This document shows positions 17,124 to 25,340 of a DNA stretch of 64,000 nt, piece by piece. The notes under the pieces were generated by a model, which did not search any database, was not told the DNA's origin, and was given only the letters and a program-made list of their open reading frames with translations. The stretch spans positions 124,001-188,000 of the forward strand of contig NZ_DGIR01000014.1 in NCBI RefSeq assembly GCF_002386445.1. Direction: 5' to 3'. The position numbers and the translations under genes were made by a program. The stretch comes from Pseudomonas sp. UBA4617. GTDB lineage: Bacteria > Pseudomonadota > Gammaproteobacteria > Pseudomonadales > Pseudomonadaceae. Numbering within the stretch: position 1 is the stretch's first letter; each line of letters opens with the position of its first letter.

Positions 17124-17970
17124 GCCGGTGCGCCTGCAAACGCAGGTGGGCACGCTGTCCCGGCGCCAGGCTCAGGCCTTCGCCACTGCCGCTGGCGGCC
17201 TCGACGCAGACGAAACGCTGGCATTCGCGGCCGCTCACCCCCATCAGCGGGCGATTGCCCGGGTGCCAGACCACGGTGTCGTCACTGTCGCCAGTATCGA
17301 TGCACAATTCACGTTGCCAGGCCGGGTCCTGCAGCTGTACCCGTGGCGTACCGGGGTAGACCCTCTGGCAGCCGCCCTTGAGCTTCAGCGCGCCATCCTC
17401 GCGGCATGCCTGGCGGTTGAGGCGGTCGTAGCCTTCGATGTCCTCGAGCCCGGACAGCGCTATCTCGGACACGTCACTGATACACCAGTAGGCCAGCAGG
17501 GCATGACTCAACTGGCAGGGTTCGCTGTCCTGGTGCTCGGTGCTCAGGCTCAGCTCCATGCGACTGCCCAGCCGGGCATGCAGGTCGACCTGCCAGTCGC
17601 ACAGGTCCAGCCGCCATTTCAGGGTAACGCCCTCCTCGTCCTCGCGGCTGTCGACCAGTTTCCAGTCCAGCAGGCGCGCCCAGCCATGGGCCGGCCACAG
17701 GTCTTCGCTGGGATGACGGCCATACCAAGGCCAGCACACCGGCACACCACCGCGGATCGCCCCGACCTGTGGCCACTGCTCGGCACACCACAGCCAGGGC
17801 CGTTCGCCGGCTGGCTGGAAATGCAGCAGTTGCGCGCCCTGGCGGCTGAACACCGCCTGGCAGCGTGGGTGGTCGATGATCAGCACATCGCGCTGCTGGT
17901 AACGCTCCCACTCGAATGTCGGCCGAGGCCGCTGCGAGGTGAAGAAGCGATGAAGCGGATGTTCGGGCAT
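17116..17970 (-). CDS. D-hexose-6-phosphate mutarotase (aldose 1-epimerase family, YeaD-like)
   Basis: 284 residues. The beta-sandwich galactose-mutarotase fold is supported by IRGGVPVCWPWYGRHP, GWARLLDWKL, SHALLAYWCISDVSEIALSGLE and FVCVEAAS, all characteristic of the YeaD subgroup. The enzyme interconverts alpha and beta anomers of glucose-6-phosphate, supplying the beta form used by Zwf. It is the last gene of the glucose-transport operon, 116 bases after oprB, and ends convergently with hexR with an 8-base overlap. Confidence 0.88.
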   Translation of the reverse strand: MPEHPLHRFFTSQRPRPTFEWERYQQRDVLIIDHPRCQAVFSRQGAQLLHFQPAGERPWLWCAEQWPQVGAIRGGVPVCWPWYGRHPSEDLWPAHGWARLLDWKLVDSREDEEGVTLKWRLDLCDWQVDLHARLGSRMELSLSTEHQDSEPCQLSHALLAYWCISDVSEIALSGLEDIEGYDRLNRQACREDGALKLKGGCQRVYPGTPRVQLQDPAWQRELCIDTGDSDDTVVWHPGNRPLMGVSGRECQRFVCVEAASGSGEGLSLAPGQRAHLRLQAHRLS

Positions 17971-18086
17971 GTTCAGGGCTCTTGTTGTTTGAGACAGCGC
18001 TATCTCGGCCTATCCCCGATACCCACTGCAAGCCAGTGGGTGCCGGGGGCCGAAATGGGATTGGCGTAAATTTACAACAATTGCCC

Positions 18087-19430
18087 TTAGAATGACGACT
18101 GAATCTTCAACCCTGCGACCAGCGCATTGTCCACCTCGTCGACCCCGCCGGGGCTCTTGATGTACTGCAGGTTGGGCCGCACGGTCAGCCAGTTGGTGAC
18201 GTGGAAGCCGTAATAGAGTTCGGCGTTGTACTCGGTGCGTTGCAGCGGCACGAAGCCGGGGTTGTCGTAATCGTCGATACCGCTCTGGGCGTTCAGCAGC
18301 TCGGCGCGCTTCTTCACATCGTCATTCACATGAATGCGTGCCACGCCGAAGCCGATATCGTCCTTGGGCCGGGCGTCGAAGGCGCCTTTGTAGACCAACC
18401 CGACCTGCTGGTAGTTGTCGACCACGTTGGTGGCTTTGTCGTGCACGGTGAAGTTGGCGAACAGGCTCAGGCCACGGTTGACATCGCCAGCGTGGGCAGT
18501 CACCTGCTGCTGGGCCACGACCCACCAGCCATGCTTGCTGGAGTGCGACTTGAAGGCTTCGCCAGTCAGCGCCTGCGGGTTGCCGTTGACATCGTCGAAT
18601 ACATCATCGGCCTTGGCCGTGCTGTAGTAGTAACCCAGGCGGTACTCACCGGGCAGGCCATTGACCTTGGGTGACCACACCGCTTCCACCGGCAGTATCG
18701 CGCCTTTGGTGCCGCTGCCGCTAAGCTTGAAGCCGTTGCCGGTTTCCAGGTTGGAAGGGTTTTGCTCGAAGGCACCGACCTGGACGAAGAATTCCGGGGT
18801 GATGTTGTACTTGACCCGCAGGGCCCACTGGCTCACCGGCCAGTTGTACCAGATGCCACCGACCCAGTTGCCCACCTGCGAGCCGCAGAAGGCCAGATTC
18901 TGGAAGTCGCAAGGGAAGCTGTTGAAATCCTCGCCTTCGCCGAAACGGCCGAATTTCACGTCCAGCGCGCCGTCGAAGTATTTCTGCTTGATCCACATCT
19001 GGGTCAGGCGCCAGGTCTGGCCGCGGCCCCACACTTCCTGCACCGAGCTGAACTGCCCGGCGCGCGGGTCGCTGATGCGGTCGTTGGACAGGTTGCGGCC
19101 ACTGCGCTCGGTGATCGCCAGTTTGAACTCGGCATCGTGCCAGCCGAGGATCTTCTGCAGGTCCAGGTGTGCACCAAGCGCGAACTGGTCGCTGTAGCGC
19201 GCGGTCTTGTCATCGTTGTAGCCGCCGTGCAGGTTACCGGCTACCTCACCGACGTAATCCAAGGTGAAGTCATAGCCCTTTTCCAGCAACTCGGTGCGGG
19301 TGCCGCCCCAGTCGCCGGTCATCCACTTCGATTCGCTGGAAAAGGCCTCGGCAGCCTGCGCGCCGCTGCTGCCAACGATGGCAAGCAAGGCCAGCGAGCC
19401 CAATGTCCTGATGCGTTTGCGCTGTTCCAT
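18087..19430 (-). CDS. oprB: OprB carbohydrate-selective porin
   Basis: 447 residues with a signal peptide cleaved after AQA (about residue 27). The OprB family start of the mature protein (SKWMTGDWGGTRTELLEKGYDFTLDYVGEVAGNLHGG) is recognisable in its GDWGGTR and GYDFTLDYVGE parts. The C-terminus LVAGLKIQSSF ends in phenylalanine, as outer-membrane barrels do. It admits glucose to the periplasm for the adjacent ABC transporter and lies 41 bases after the ATPase gene in the same operon. Confidence 0.95.
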   Translation of the reverse strand: MEQRKRIRTLGSLALLAIVGSSGAQAAEAFSSESKWMTGDWGGTRTELLEKGYDFTLDYVGEVAGNLHGGYNDDKTARYSDQFALGAHLDLQKILGWHDAEFKLAITERSGRNLSNDRISDPRAGQFSSVQEVWGRGQTWRLTQMWIKQKYFDGALDVKFGRFGEGEDFNSFPCDFQNLAFCGSQVGNWVGGIWYNWPVSQWALRVKYNITPEFFVQVGAFEQNPSNLETGNGFKLSGSGTKGAILPVEAVWSPKVNGLPGEYRLGYYYSTAKADDVFDDVNGNPQALTGEAFKSHSSKHGWWVVAQQQVTAHAGDVNRGLSLFANFTVHDKATNVVDNYQQVGLVYKGAFDARPKDDIGFGVARIHVNDDVKKRAELLNAQSGIDDYDNPGFVPLQRTEYNAELYYGFHVTNWLTVRPNLQYIKSPGGVDEVDNALVAGLKIQSSF

Positions 19431-19471
19431 CCCTTTGCGTCCTCTTTTTTCTTATTGATGGTGTAGACGAA

Positions 19472-20626
19472 TCAACGGCCCTTGAAGTGAGCCACGTTGT
19501 CCTTTACTGCGGCGGCGGAGCTGGCCAGGTGCAGGCGCTCGCCGCTGTCGGCGTCGAACAGCAGCACCCGGGCCGGGTCGAACTGCAAGTTCAGGTTGTC
19601 ACCTACCTGGCACGTCACATCCGGCGCCAGGCGGCAGCAGACCTTGGTCTGGTTGAGGGTGACGAACACCAGCAGGTCCGGCCCGGTAGGCTCGGTCACT
19701 TGCACCTCGGCACGGATGCCAGGCAAGCCGTTGCCCTCCCCGTTGCCCAGCGCGATCTGCTCGGGACGGATGCCTAGAATGATCTCGCGCCCCTCGAGCT
19801 CGTCGGCCGCCAGCCCCAAAGGCAGTTCGCAGCGTGCCTGGCCGCTGTCGAGCAGCGCCAGCAGGCGACCATCCTGTTTGGCCAGGCGGGCCGGGATGAA
19901 GTTCATCGGCGGCGAACCGATGAAGCTGGCGACAAACTGGTTGGCCGGGTTGTTGTAGATCTGTTGCGGGGTGCCGAACTGCTGGATGATGCCGTCCTTC
20001 ATCACCGCCACCTTGTCACCCAGGGTCATGGCCTCGATCTGGTCATGCGTGACGTATACGGTGGTGGTCTTCAGGCGCTGATGCATCAGCTTCATTTCGG
20101 TGCGCATCTCGACGCGCAGCTTGGCATCGAGGTTGGACAGCGGCTCATCGAACAGGTAGATCTTCGGCCGCCGCGCCAGCGCCCGGCCCATGGCCACGCG
20201 CTGCTGCTGGCCGCCAGACAGCTGGGCCGGTTTGCGCGCCAGCAGATGCTCGATCTGCAGCAGCTTGGCCACCCGTGCCACCTCCTCGTCGATGGCAGCC
20301 TGGGGCAGCTTGCGTATCTTCAGGCCGAACTCGATGTTCTCGCGCACGCTCATGGTCGGGTACAGCGCATAGGACTGGAACACCATGGCGATGTCGCGGT
20401 CCTTCGGGCTCATGCCGCTGACATCCTGCTGGTCGATGAGGATCGCCCCGCCGGTGATCTGCTCCAGGCCGGCAATGCAGTTCATCAGGGTCGACTTGCC
20501 GCAGCCCGACGGGCCGACCAGGATCAGGAACTCGCCATCCTTGATCGACAGCTGGATATCCTTGAGGGTGTCCGGCAGGCCACTGCCGTAGGTCTTGTTC
20601 ACATTGCGAAGTTCGAGCGTTGCCAT
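19472..20626 (-). CDS. gtsD: Glucose ABC transporter ATP-binding protein
   Basis: 384 residues, MalK/UgpC type. Walker A GPSGCGKST is at residues 38-46, the Q-loop follows, and the ABC signature LSGGQQQR near 135 is followed by Walker B IYLFDEPLSNLD and the switch VTHDQ. A C-terminal TOBE domain (about 240-360) is present. It energises GtsBC for glucose or mannose uptake at the inner membrane. It starts 3 bases after gtsC. Confidence 0.95.
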   Translation of the reverse strand: MATLELRNVNKTYGSGLPDTLKDIQLSIKDGEFLILVGPSGCGKSTLMNCIAGLEQITGGAILIDQQDVSGMSPKDRDIAMVFQSYALYPTMSVRENIEFGLKIRKLPQAAIDEEVARVAKLLQIEHLLARKPAQLSGGQQQRVAMGRALARRPKIYLFDEPLSNLDAKLRVEMRTEMKLMHQRLKTTTVYVTHDQIEAMTLGDKVAVMKDGIIQQFGTPQQIYNNPANQFVASFIGSPPMNFIPARLAKQDGRLLALLDSGQARCELPLGLAADELEGREIILGIRPEQIALGNGEGNGLPGIRAEVQVTEPTGPDLLVFVTLNQTKVCCRLAPDVTCQVGDNLNLQFDPARVLLFDADSGERLHLASSAAAVKDNVAHFKGR

Positions 20627-20629
20627 GAC

Positions 20630-21475
20630 TTACCCCTTTACCGCGCCAGCCGTCAGGCCGCGAACGAAATATTTGCCTGCCACCACGTACACCAGCAGGG
20701 TTGGCAGGCCGGCGATCATCGCCGCTGCCATGTCGACGTTGTATTCCTTGGCCCCGGTACTGGTGTTGACCAGGTTGTTCAAGGCCACGGTGATCGGTTG
20801 CGAGTCGCCGCTGGAGAACACCACGCCAAACAGGAAGTCGTTCCAGATCTGGGTGAATTGCCAGATCAGGCAGACCATGATGATTGGCGTGGACATCGGC
20901 AGGATGATGCGGCGGAAGATGGTGAAGAACCCGGCGCCATCCAGCCGCGCAGCCTTGACCAGCGCATCAGGGATGCTGACGTAGAAGTTGCGGAAGAACA
21001 GTGTGGTGAAGGCCAGGCCATAGACCACGTGCACCAGTACCAGGCCGCTGGTGGTGCTGGCCAGGCCGAGCTTGCCGAGGGTGAACGAGGCCGGCAGCAG
21101 CACGGTCTGGAACGGCAGGAAGCAGCCGAACAGCAGCAGGCCGAAGAACAGCTGCGAGCCGCGGAAGCGCCACATCGACAGCACATAGCCGTTCAGCGCA
21201 CCGATCGCGGTGGAGATCAGTACCGCCGGCACGGTGATCATGATCGAGTTCCAGAAGTAACCGCTGACCGTGGCCCAGGCCTTGGCCCACCCGATACCAC
21301 TGAACACCACCGGCCAGCTCAGCAGGTTGCCGGTGCTGATATCGTCCGGGGTCTTGAAGCTGGTCAGCAGCATCACCACCAGCGGCACCAGGTACAGCAA
21401 CACGGCCAGCAACAGTACCGCGTGGATGGCGATGCGGCTGAGGCTCAGCACCGGTTTGTCGACAGGGCTATGCAT
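20630..21475 (-). CDS. gtsC: Glucose ABC transporter permease (MalG type)
   Basis: 281 residues with six hydrophobic segments. The binding-protein-dependent transport signature is visible in the loop EAA motif around DALVKAARLDGAGFFTIFRRIILPMSTPI. The start overlaps the end of gtsB by 8 bases. It forms the membrane channel with GtsB. Confidence 0.93.
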   Translation of the reverse strand: MHSPVDKPVLSLSRIAIHAVLLLAVLLYLVPLVVMLLTSFKTPDDISTGNLLSWPVVFSGIGWAKAWATVSGYFWNSIMITVPAVLISTAIGALNGYVLSMWRFRGSQLFFGLLLFGCFLPFQTVLLPASFTLGKLGLASTTSGLVLVHVVYGLAFTTLFFRNFYVSIPDALVKAARLDGAGFFTIFRRIILPMSTPIIMVCLIWQFTQIWNDFLFGVVFSSGDSQPITVALNNLVNTSTGAKEYNVDMAAAMIAGLPTLLVYVVAGKYFVRGLTAGAVKG

Positions 21476-22376
21476 GGCGCTTGCTCCGCAGCTCCGAGTA
21501 CAGGTAAGGCACGAGGATCGCCAGGATCGCCCCGAGCATGAGAATGGCGCTGGCCGAACCCATGCCCATCTGCCCGCGGCTGAAGGTGAACGAATACATG
21601 AACATCGCCGGCAGGTCGGACGAATAACCCGGTCCGCCGGCGGTCATCGCCGCCACCAGGTCGAAGCTCTTGATGGCAATGTGCGCGAGAATCATCAGCG
21701 AGCTGAAGAACACCGGGCGCAGGCTGGGCAGCACCACACGCCAATAGATGCGCGGCAGGCTGGCGCCGTCGATCTGGGCGGCGCGGATGATCGACGGGTC
21801 GACACCGCGCAGGCCGGCGAGGAACATCGCCATGATGAAGCCCGATGCCTGCCAGACCGCTGCAATCACCAGGCAGTACACCACCCGGTCCGGGTCGATC
21901 AGCCAGTCCAGGCGGAACCCCTCCCAGCCCCAGTCACGCAGCAGCTTGTCCAGGCCCATGCCCGGGTTGAGCAGCCACTTCCAGGCAGTGCCGGTAACGA
22001 TCATCGACAGCGCCATGGGGTACAGGTAGATGGTGCGGATGAAGCCTTCGCGGCGGATACGCTGGTCCAGCAGGACCGCCAGCAGCACGCCGATGACCAA
22101 GCTGATGGCGATGAACAGGCCGCCGAACAGCAGCAGGTTCTTGCTCGCCACCCACCAGCGGTCATTGTCGAACAGCCGGGCGTACTGGGCCAGGCCGGCC
22201 CACTTGTAGGTCGGCAGGAAGGTCGACGTGGTGAAGGACAGGACAAAGGTCCAGAGGGTGTAGCCGTAGAAGCCCACCAGGACGATGAACATGCTCGGCG
22301 CCAGCACCAGCTTGGGCAGCCAGCGCTGAAGCGCGTCCAGGGGTGAGGCCCGCAATTGGGCGGTAATTGTGCTCAT
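21468..22376 (-). CDS. gtsB: Glucose ABC transporter permease (MalF type)
   Basis: 302 residues with six membrane segments and the EAA-type loop RGVDPSIIRAAQIDGASLPRIYWRVVLPSLRPV. It pairs with GtsC. It is separated from gtsA by a 182-base gap that holds a large inverted repeat, which probably lowers its expression relative to the binding protein. Confidence 0.93.
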   Translation of the reverse strand: MSTITAQLRASPLDALQRWLPKLVLAPSMFIVLVGFYGYTLWTFVLSFTTSTFLPTYKWAGLAQYARLFDNDRWWVASKNLLLFGGLFIAISLVIGVLLAVLLDQRIRREGFIRTIYLYPMALSMIVTGTAWKWLLNPGMGLDKLLRDWGWEGFRLDWLIDPDRVVYCLVIAAVWQASGFIMAMFLAGLRGVDPSIIRAAQIDGASLPRIYWRVVLPSLRPVFFSSLMILAHIAIKSFDLVAAMTAGGPGYSSDLPAMFMYSFTFSRGQMGMGSASAILMLGAILAILVPYLYSELRSKRHA

Positions 22377-22405
22377 GGTTCACCTCGAAGGCGCTGCACT
22401 CGCCC

Positions 22406-22539
22406 GTAGGAGTGGCCTTGTGTCGCGACGGGCTGCGCAGCAGACCCAAGGGACTCAAGGCCAACCCCTGACGGGAGGATCGAGTGCACAGGTATTTGGA
22501 GCTGCTGCGCAGCCCGTCGCGACGCAAGGCCGCTCCTAC
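22406..22539. repeat. BIME-like inverted repeat inside the gts operon
   Basis: A 38-base arm at 22406-22443 (starts GTAGGAGTGGCCTTGTGTCG, ends GGGCTGCGCAGCAG) is repeated in inverted orientation at 22502-22539 (starts CTGCTGCGCAGCCCGTCGCG) with only about two mismatches. The 58-base centre is unrelated. The element lies between gtsA and gtsB. Such structures stabilise the upstream mRNA and limit readthrough, giving excess binding protein. Confidence 0.85.
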
Positions 22540-22558
22540 AACGGCAGCAGCGGCTGCT

Positions 22559-23857
22559 TTACTGGGCAGCCTTGATCGCCGCCGCCAGCTTCTTCGCCGC
22601 ATCGGCCGGGTCGGCCTGCGGGTCGTTGATGTAGTTGGTCACCACATCGAAGAACGCGCCCTGCACGGCCAGCGTGGTGGCCATGTTGTGCGCCATGCTC
22701 GGCTGCAGCCCGCCGCTCTTGGCGTCGGCGAGGAAGTCCCTGGCGGAGGTTTGCGCGCAGGCATCGAAGCCATACTTGTCCATGTCGGCCAGCATGTCGT
22801 TGCGTACCGGAATGGAGCCCTTGTTGATGCTGAAAACTTTCTGGAAGTCCTGGCCCAGCACCTTGCGTGCGATGGCCTGCTGGCCGGCAGCGGTGCCTTC
22901 GTCGTTCTGCTTGAACACCACCAGCGAGTCGATGTTGTACAGGAACGCCTTGTCCGTGCCAGGGAATGGCACGCACTGGTAGTCCTTGCCGGCGGTTTTC
23001 TTCGCCAGGGTCCATTCGCTCTTGGCCCAGTCGCCCATGATCTGCATGCCGGCCTTGCCGTTGATGACCTTGGCCGCTTCGAGGTTCCAGTCCTGGCCCT
23101 TGCCATCCGGGTCCATGTAGGTGGCGACCTTCTTCAGCTCGGTCAACGCCTTGATCATCTGCGGGCCGGTCAGCGCCGAATTGTCGAGGTCGACCAGGGC
23201 CTTCTTGTAGCCATCGACACCCATCACCGCCAGCACCACGCTTTCGAATACGGTGCTGTCCTGCCATGGCTGGCCGCCGTGGGCGAGGGGGATGAAGCCG
23301 GCAGCCTTGAGCTTGTCGGCGGCGACATAGAATTCGTCGAGGGTGGTCGGCGCCTTGTCGATGCCGGCCTTCTTGAAGACTTCGGGGTTGATCCACAGCC
23401 AGTTGATGCGGTGGATGTTCACCGGTACGGCCACGTAGTCACCGTCATACTTCACGGTGTCGGCCACTTTCTTGTCGAGCAGCGTGTCCCACTTCTCTTC
23501 CTTGGCCACATCCTTGAGCACATCGGGGTCGAGCAGGCCGGTGGCTGCCCAGTCCTGGATGTCCGGCCCCTTGATCTGCGCGACACCCGGCGGGTTGCCC
23601 GCCACGGCGCGGCTCTTGAGCACGGTCATGGCCGTGGCACCACCGCCGCCGGCGACAGCGCCGTCCTTCCAGGTGAAGCCATCTTTCTCGACCTGGGCCT
23701 TGAGCACATCGACCGCCGCTTTTTCACCACCGGATGTCCACCAGTGCACCACCTCGACACTGCCTTTGGAATCGGCAGCGAGGGTAGTCAGTGGAAACAG
23801 CGAAGCCCCGAGCGAGGCGATGGAAACAGCGGCAGCGAGACGAAACGTGGAGTTCAT
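22559..23857 (-). CDS. gtsA: Glucose/mannose ABC transporter periplasmic binding protein
   Basis: 432 residues with a signal peptide (MNSTFRLAAAVSIASLGASL, cleavage after TLA near residue 28). The mature protein begins DSKGSVEVVHWWTSGGEKAAVDVLKAQ in the manner of extracellular solute-binding proteins of family 1 (the GtsA group with WWTSGGE). It binds glucose in the periplasm and delivers it to GtsBC. The promoter should lie in the 104-base gap upstream or further up at the AGE-type gene. Confidence 0.95.
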   Translation of the reverse strand: MNSTFRLAAAVSIASLGASLFPLTTLAADSKGSVEVVHWWTSGGEKAAVDVLKAQVEKDGFTWKDGAVAGGGGATAMTVLKSRAVAGNPPGVAQIKGPDIQDWAATGLLDPDVLKDVAKEEKWDTLLDKKVADTVKYDGDYVAVPVNIHRINWLWINPEVFKKAGIDKAPTTLDEFYVAADKLKAAGFIPLAHGGQPWQDSTVFESVVLAVMGVDGYKKALVDLDNSALTGPQMIKALTELKKVATYMDPDGKGQDWNLEAAKVINGKAGMQIMGDWAKSEWTLAKKTAGKDYQCVPFPGTDKAFLYNIDSLVVFKQNDEGTAAGQQAIARKVLGQDFQKVFSINKGSIPVRNDMLADMDKYGFDACAQTSARDFLADAKSGGLQPSMAHNMATTLAVQGAFFDVVTNYINDPQADPADAAKKLAAAIKAAQ

Positions 23858-23961
23858 CGAAGCACCTTTCTTGTTGTTATGCCGTGCAAGTCGGTCGCTT
23901 GCGTTGCATTGAGTCTAAACAGCGTGCGCGCCTCGTCAGGTAACGAAGCGATGCGTGAATG

Positions 23962-25212
23962 TCATCGTTTGGTTACATTGCCAGCCAGGCTGCTGGCCAG
24001 GCTCGGCGCCAGCGGCAAGCCCGGCAGCAGCAATGCCTGGTAAGCGTGATAGAGGTCGGGTTTGCCCGGCCACAGCGTCCCGGCCGGCTGGTTGTGCGCA
24101 TCGAGTTCGTGGTACCAGCTGCCCCCAACCAGGTCGATGAAATGACTGGCAATGAAGTCCCAGCAGCGCCGATACCACTGCTCGAATTGCGCCTCGCCGG
24201 TGCGCTGCAACAGCGCCGCCGCTGCGGCGCAGGCTTCGGCGTGCACCCAATGCAGGCGCGCCCGCACCATCGGCCGATCGGCCCAGTCCAGGGTGTAAAC
24301 GAACCCCTCCGCGCCATCGACATTCCAGGCCTGCAGGCAGGCTGCATCGAACAGCGCACGGGCGTCGTCCGCCAGCCAGCCCGGCGCCTGTAGGCCGGCC
24401 CGTTCGAGGCTGGCCTCCAGGTGCAGCAGCAACCGCGCCCATTCCAAGGCATGCCCCGGCGTGGTGCCATAAGGCCGAAAGTGATCAGCCGGGTGTTCCT
24501 GGTTGTAGTGCGGCGATGGCTGCCAGAAGGCGTCGAAATGCTCGATGACGCGATAACCGTTGGCCGCGGCATGGGTATGGATGATGCGCTCGGCAACGCG
24601 CAAGGCACGTTGCAGCCACAGGTTGTCGCCCGTGACGTCTGCCAAGGCCAGGAAGGCCTCGACCGCGTGCATGTTGCTGTTGGCGCCACGGTAGGGCTCG
24701 GGCAGTTGCCAGGCGCGGGAAAAGGCCTCCCTGAGGGCCCCCTCCTCTTCGCTCCAGAAATGCGTGTCGAGTATCCGCACTGCATCTGCAAGCAGAGCGG
24801 GGGCATCGGCGGCGCCGGCCAGCACGGCCGAGCTGGCAGCCAGGGCAACGAAGGCATGCAGGTAGGCCGCCTTGCCGCTGTCGGTATCGCCATCGGGGTG
24901 GGCGAACCAGCCGCCGTAGCTGGCATCCTGCATGGCGCCGCGCAGGGCGGCGACACCGTGTTCGACATAGTCCAGGTAACCGGGCAGACCCTGCAGGTGG
25001 GCCAGCGCGAAGCAGTGGGTCATGCGCGCAGTGTTCAGGGTGTCGGCGCAGGCGCCAGGAGGAAGCTGCCCCCTGGCATCGAGGCTGCCATAGCCCTCGG
25101 GCAGTTTCGCAGCCTTGGCGAAAGCCAGCAGGCGCTGCGCTTCAGCCAGGCGCCAAGCGTTGTGGGCCGGGGTATCGAGCCATCGGATGGCAGGCAGGTT
25201 GCAGGTGTTCAT
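23962..25212 (-). CDS. AGE-family sugar isomerase (mannose isomerase / N-acylglucosamine 2-epimerase-like)
   Basis: 416 residues. The (alpha/alpha)6 barrel of the AGE superfamily is supported by YGGWFAHPDGD near 100, the paired NSNMHAVEAFLAL, PGHALEWARLLLHLE, RLHWVHAEACAAAAAL and GKPDLYHAYQALLLPG. Each carries a histidine of the YihS/mannose-isomerase active site. The likely reaction is D-mannose to D-fructose. It is first in the long minus-strand operon leading to gtsABCD-oprB, which fits hexose use. The exact substrate is inferred. Confidence 0.85.
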   Translation of the reverse strand: MNTCNLPAIRWLDTPAHNAWRLAEAQRLLAFAKAAKLPEGYGSLDARGQLPPGACADTLNTARMTHCFALAHLQGLPGYLDYVEHGVAALRGAMQDASYGGWFAHPDGDTDSGKAAYLHAFVALAASSAVLAGAADAPALLADAVRILDTHFWSEEEGALREAFSRAWQLPEPYRGANSNMHAVEAFLALADVTGDNLWLQRALRVAERIIHTHAAANGYRVIEHFDAFWQPSPHYNQEHPADHFRPYGTTPGHALEWARLLLHLEASLERAGLQAPGWLADDARALFDAACLQAWNVDGAEGFVYTLDWADRPMVRARLHWVHAEACAAAAALLQRTGEAQFEQWYRRCWDFIASHFIDLVGGSWYHELDAHNQPAGTLWPGKPDLYHAYQALLLPGLPLAPSLASSLAGNVTKR

Positions 25213-25270
25213 GGGCCAGCTTGATCCTTGCCAGTCGTGTGCGAATTCTAGTCAGTGGGGTTGGGCGGGA

Positions 25271-25309
25271 TGTCACGAAGGGCCGGAGGATTGTCACCAT
25301 GCGGTGACA
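25271..25309. promoter_or_regulatory. TGTCAC repeats upstream of the sugar isomerase gene
   Basis: TGTCAC occurs at 25271-25276 and again in the dyad TGTCACC-ATGC-GGTGACA (25292-25309), 60-100 bases upstream of the isomerase ATG. Repeated half-sites fit a response regulator such as the GltR-type protein encoded next door. A role as a hairpin terminator for the sensor kinase gene is less likely because no T run follows. Confidence 0.5.
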
Positions 25310-25340
25310 TTTCGCTTGCCGGCGTCGGTACTACGAGCGC

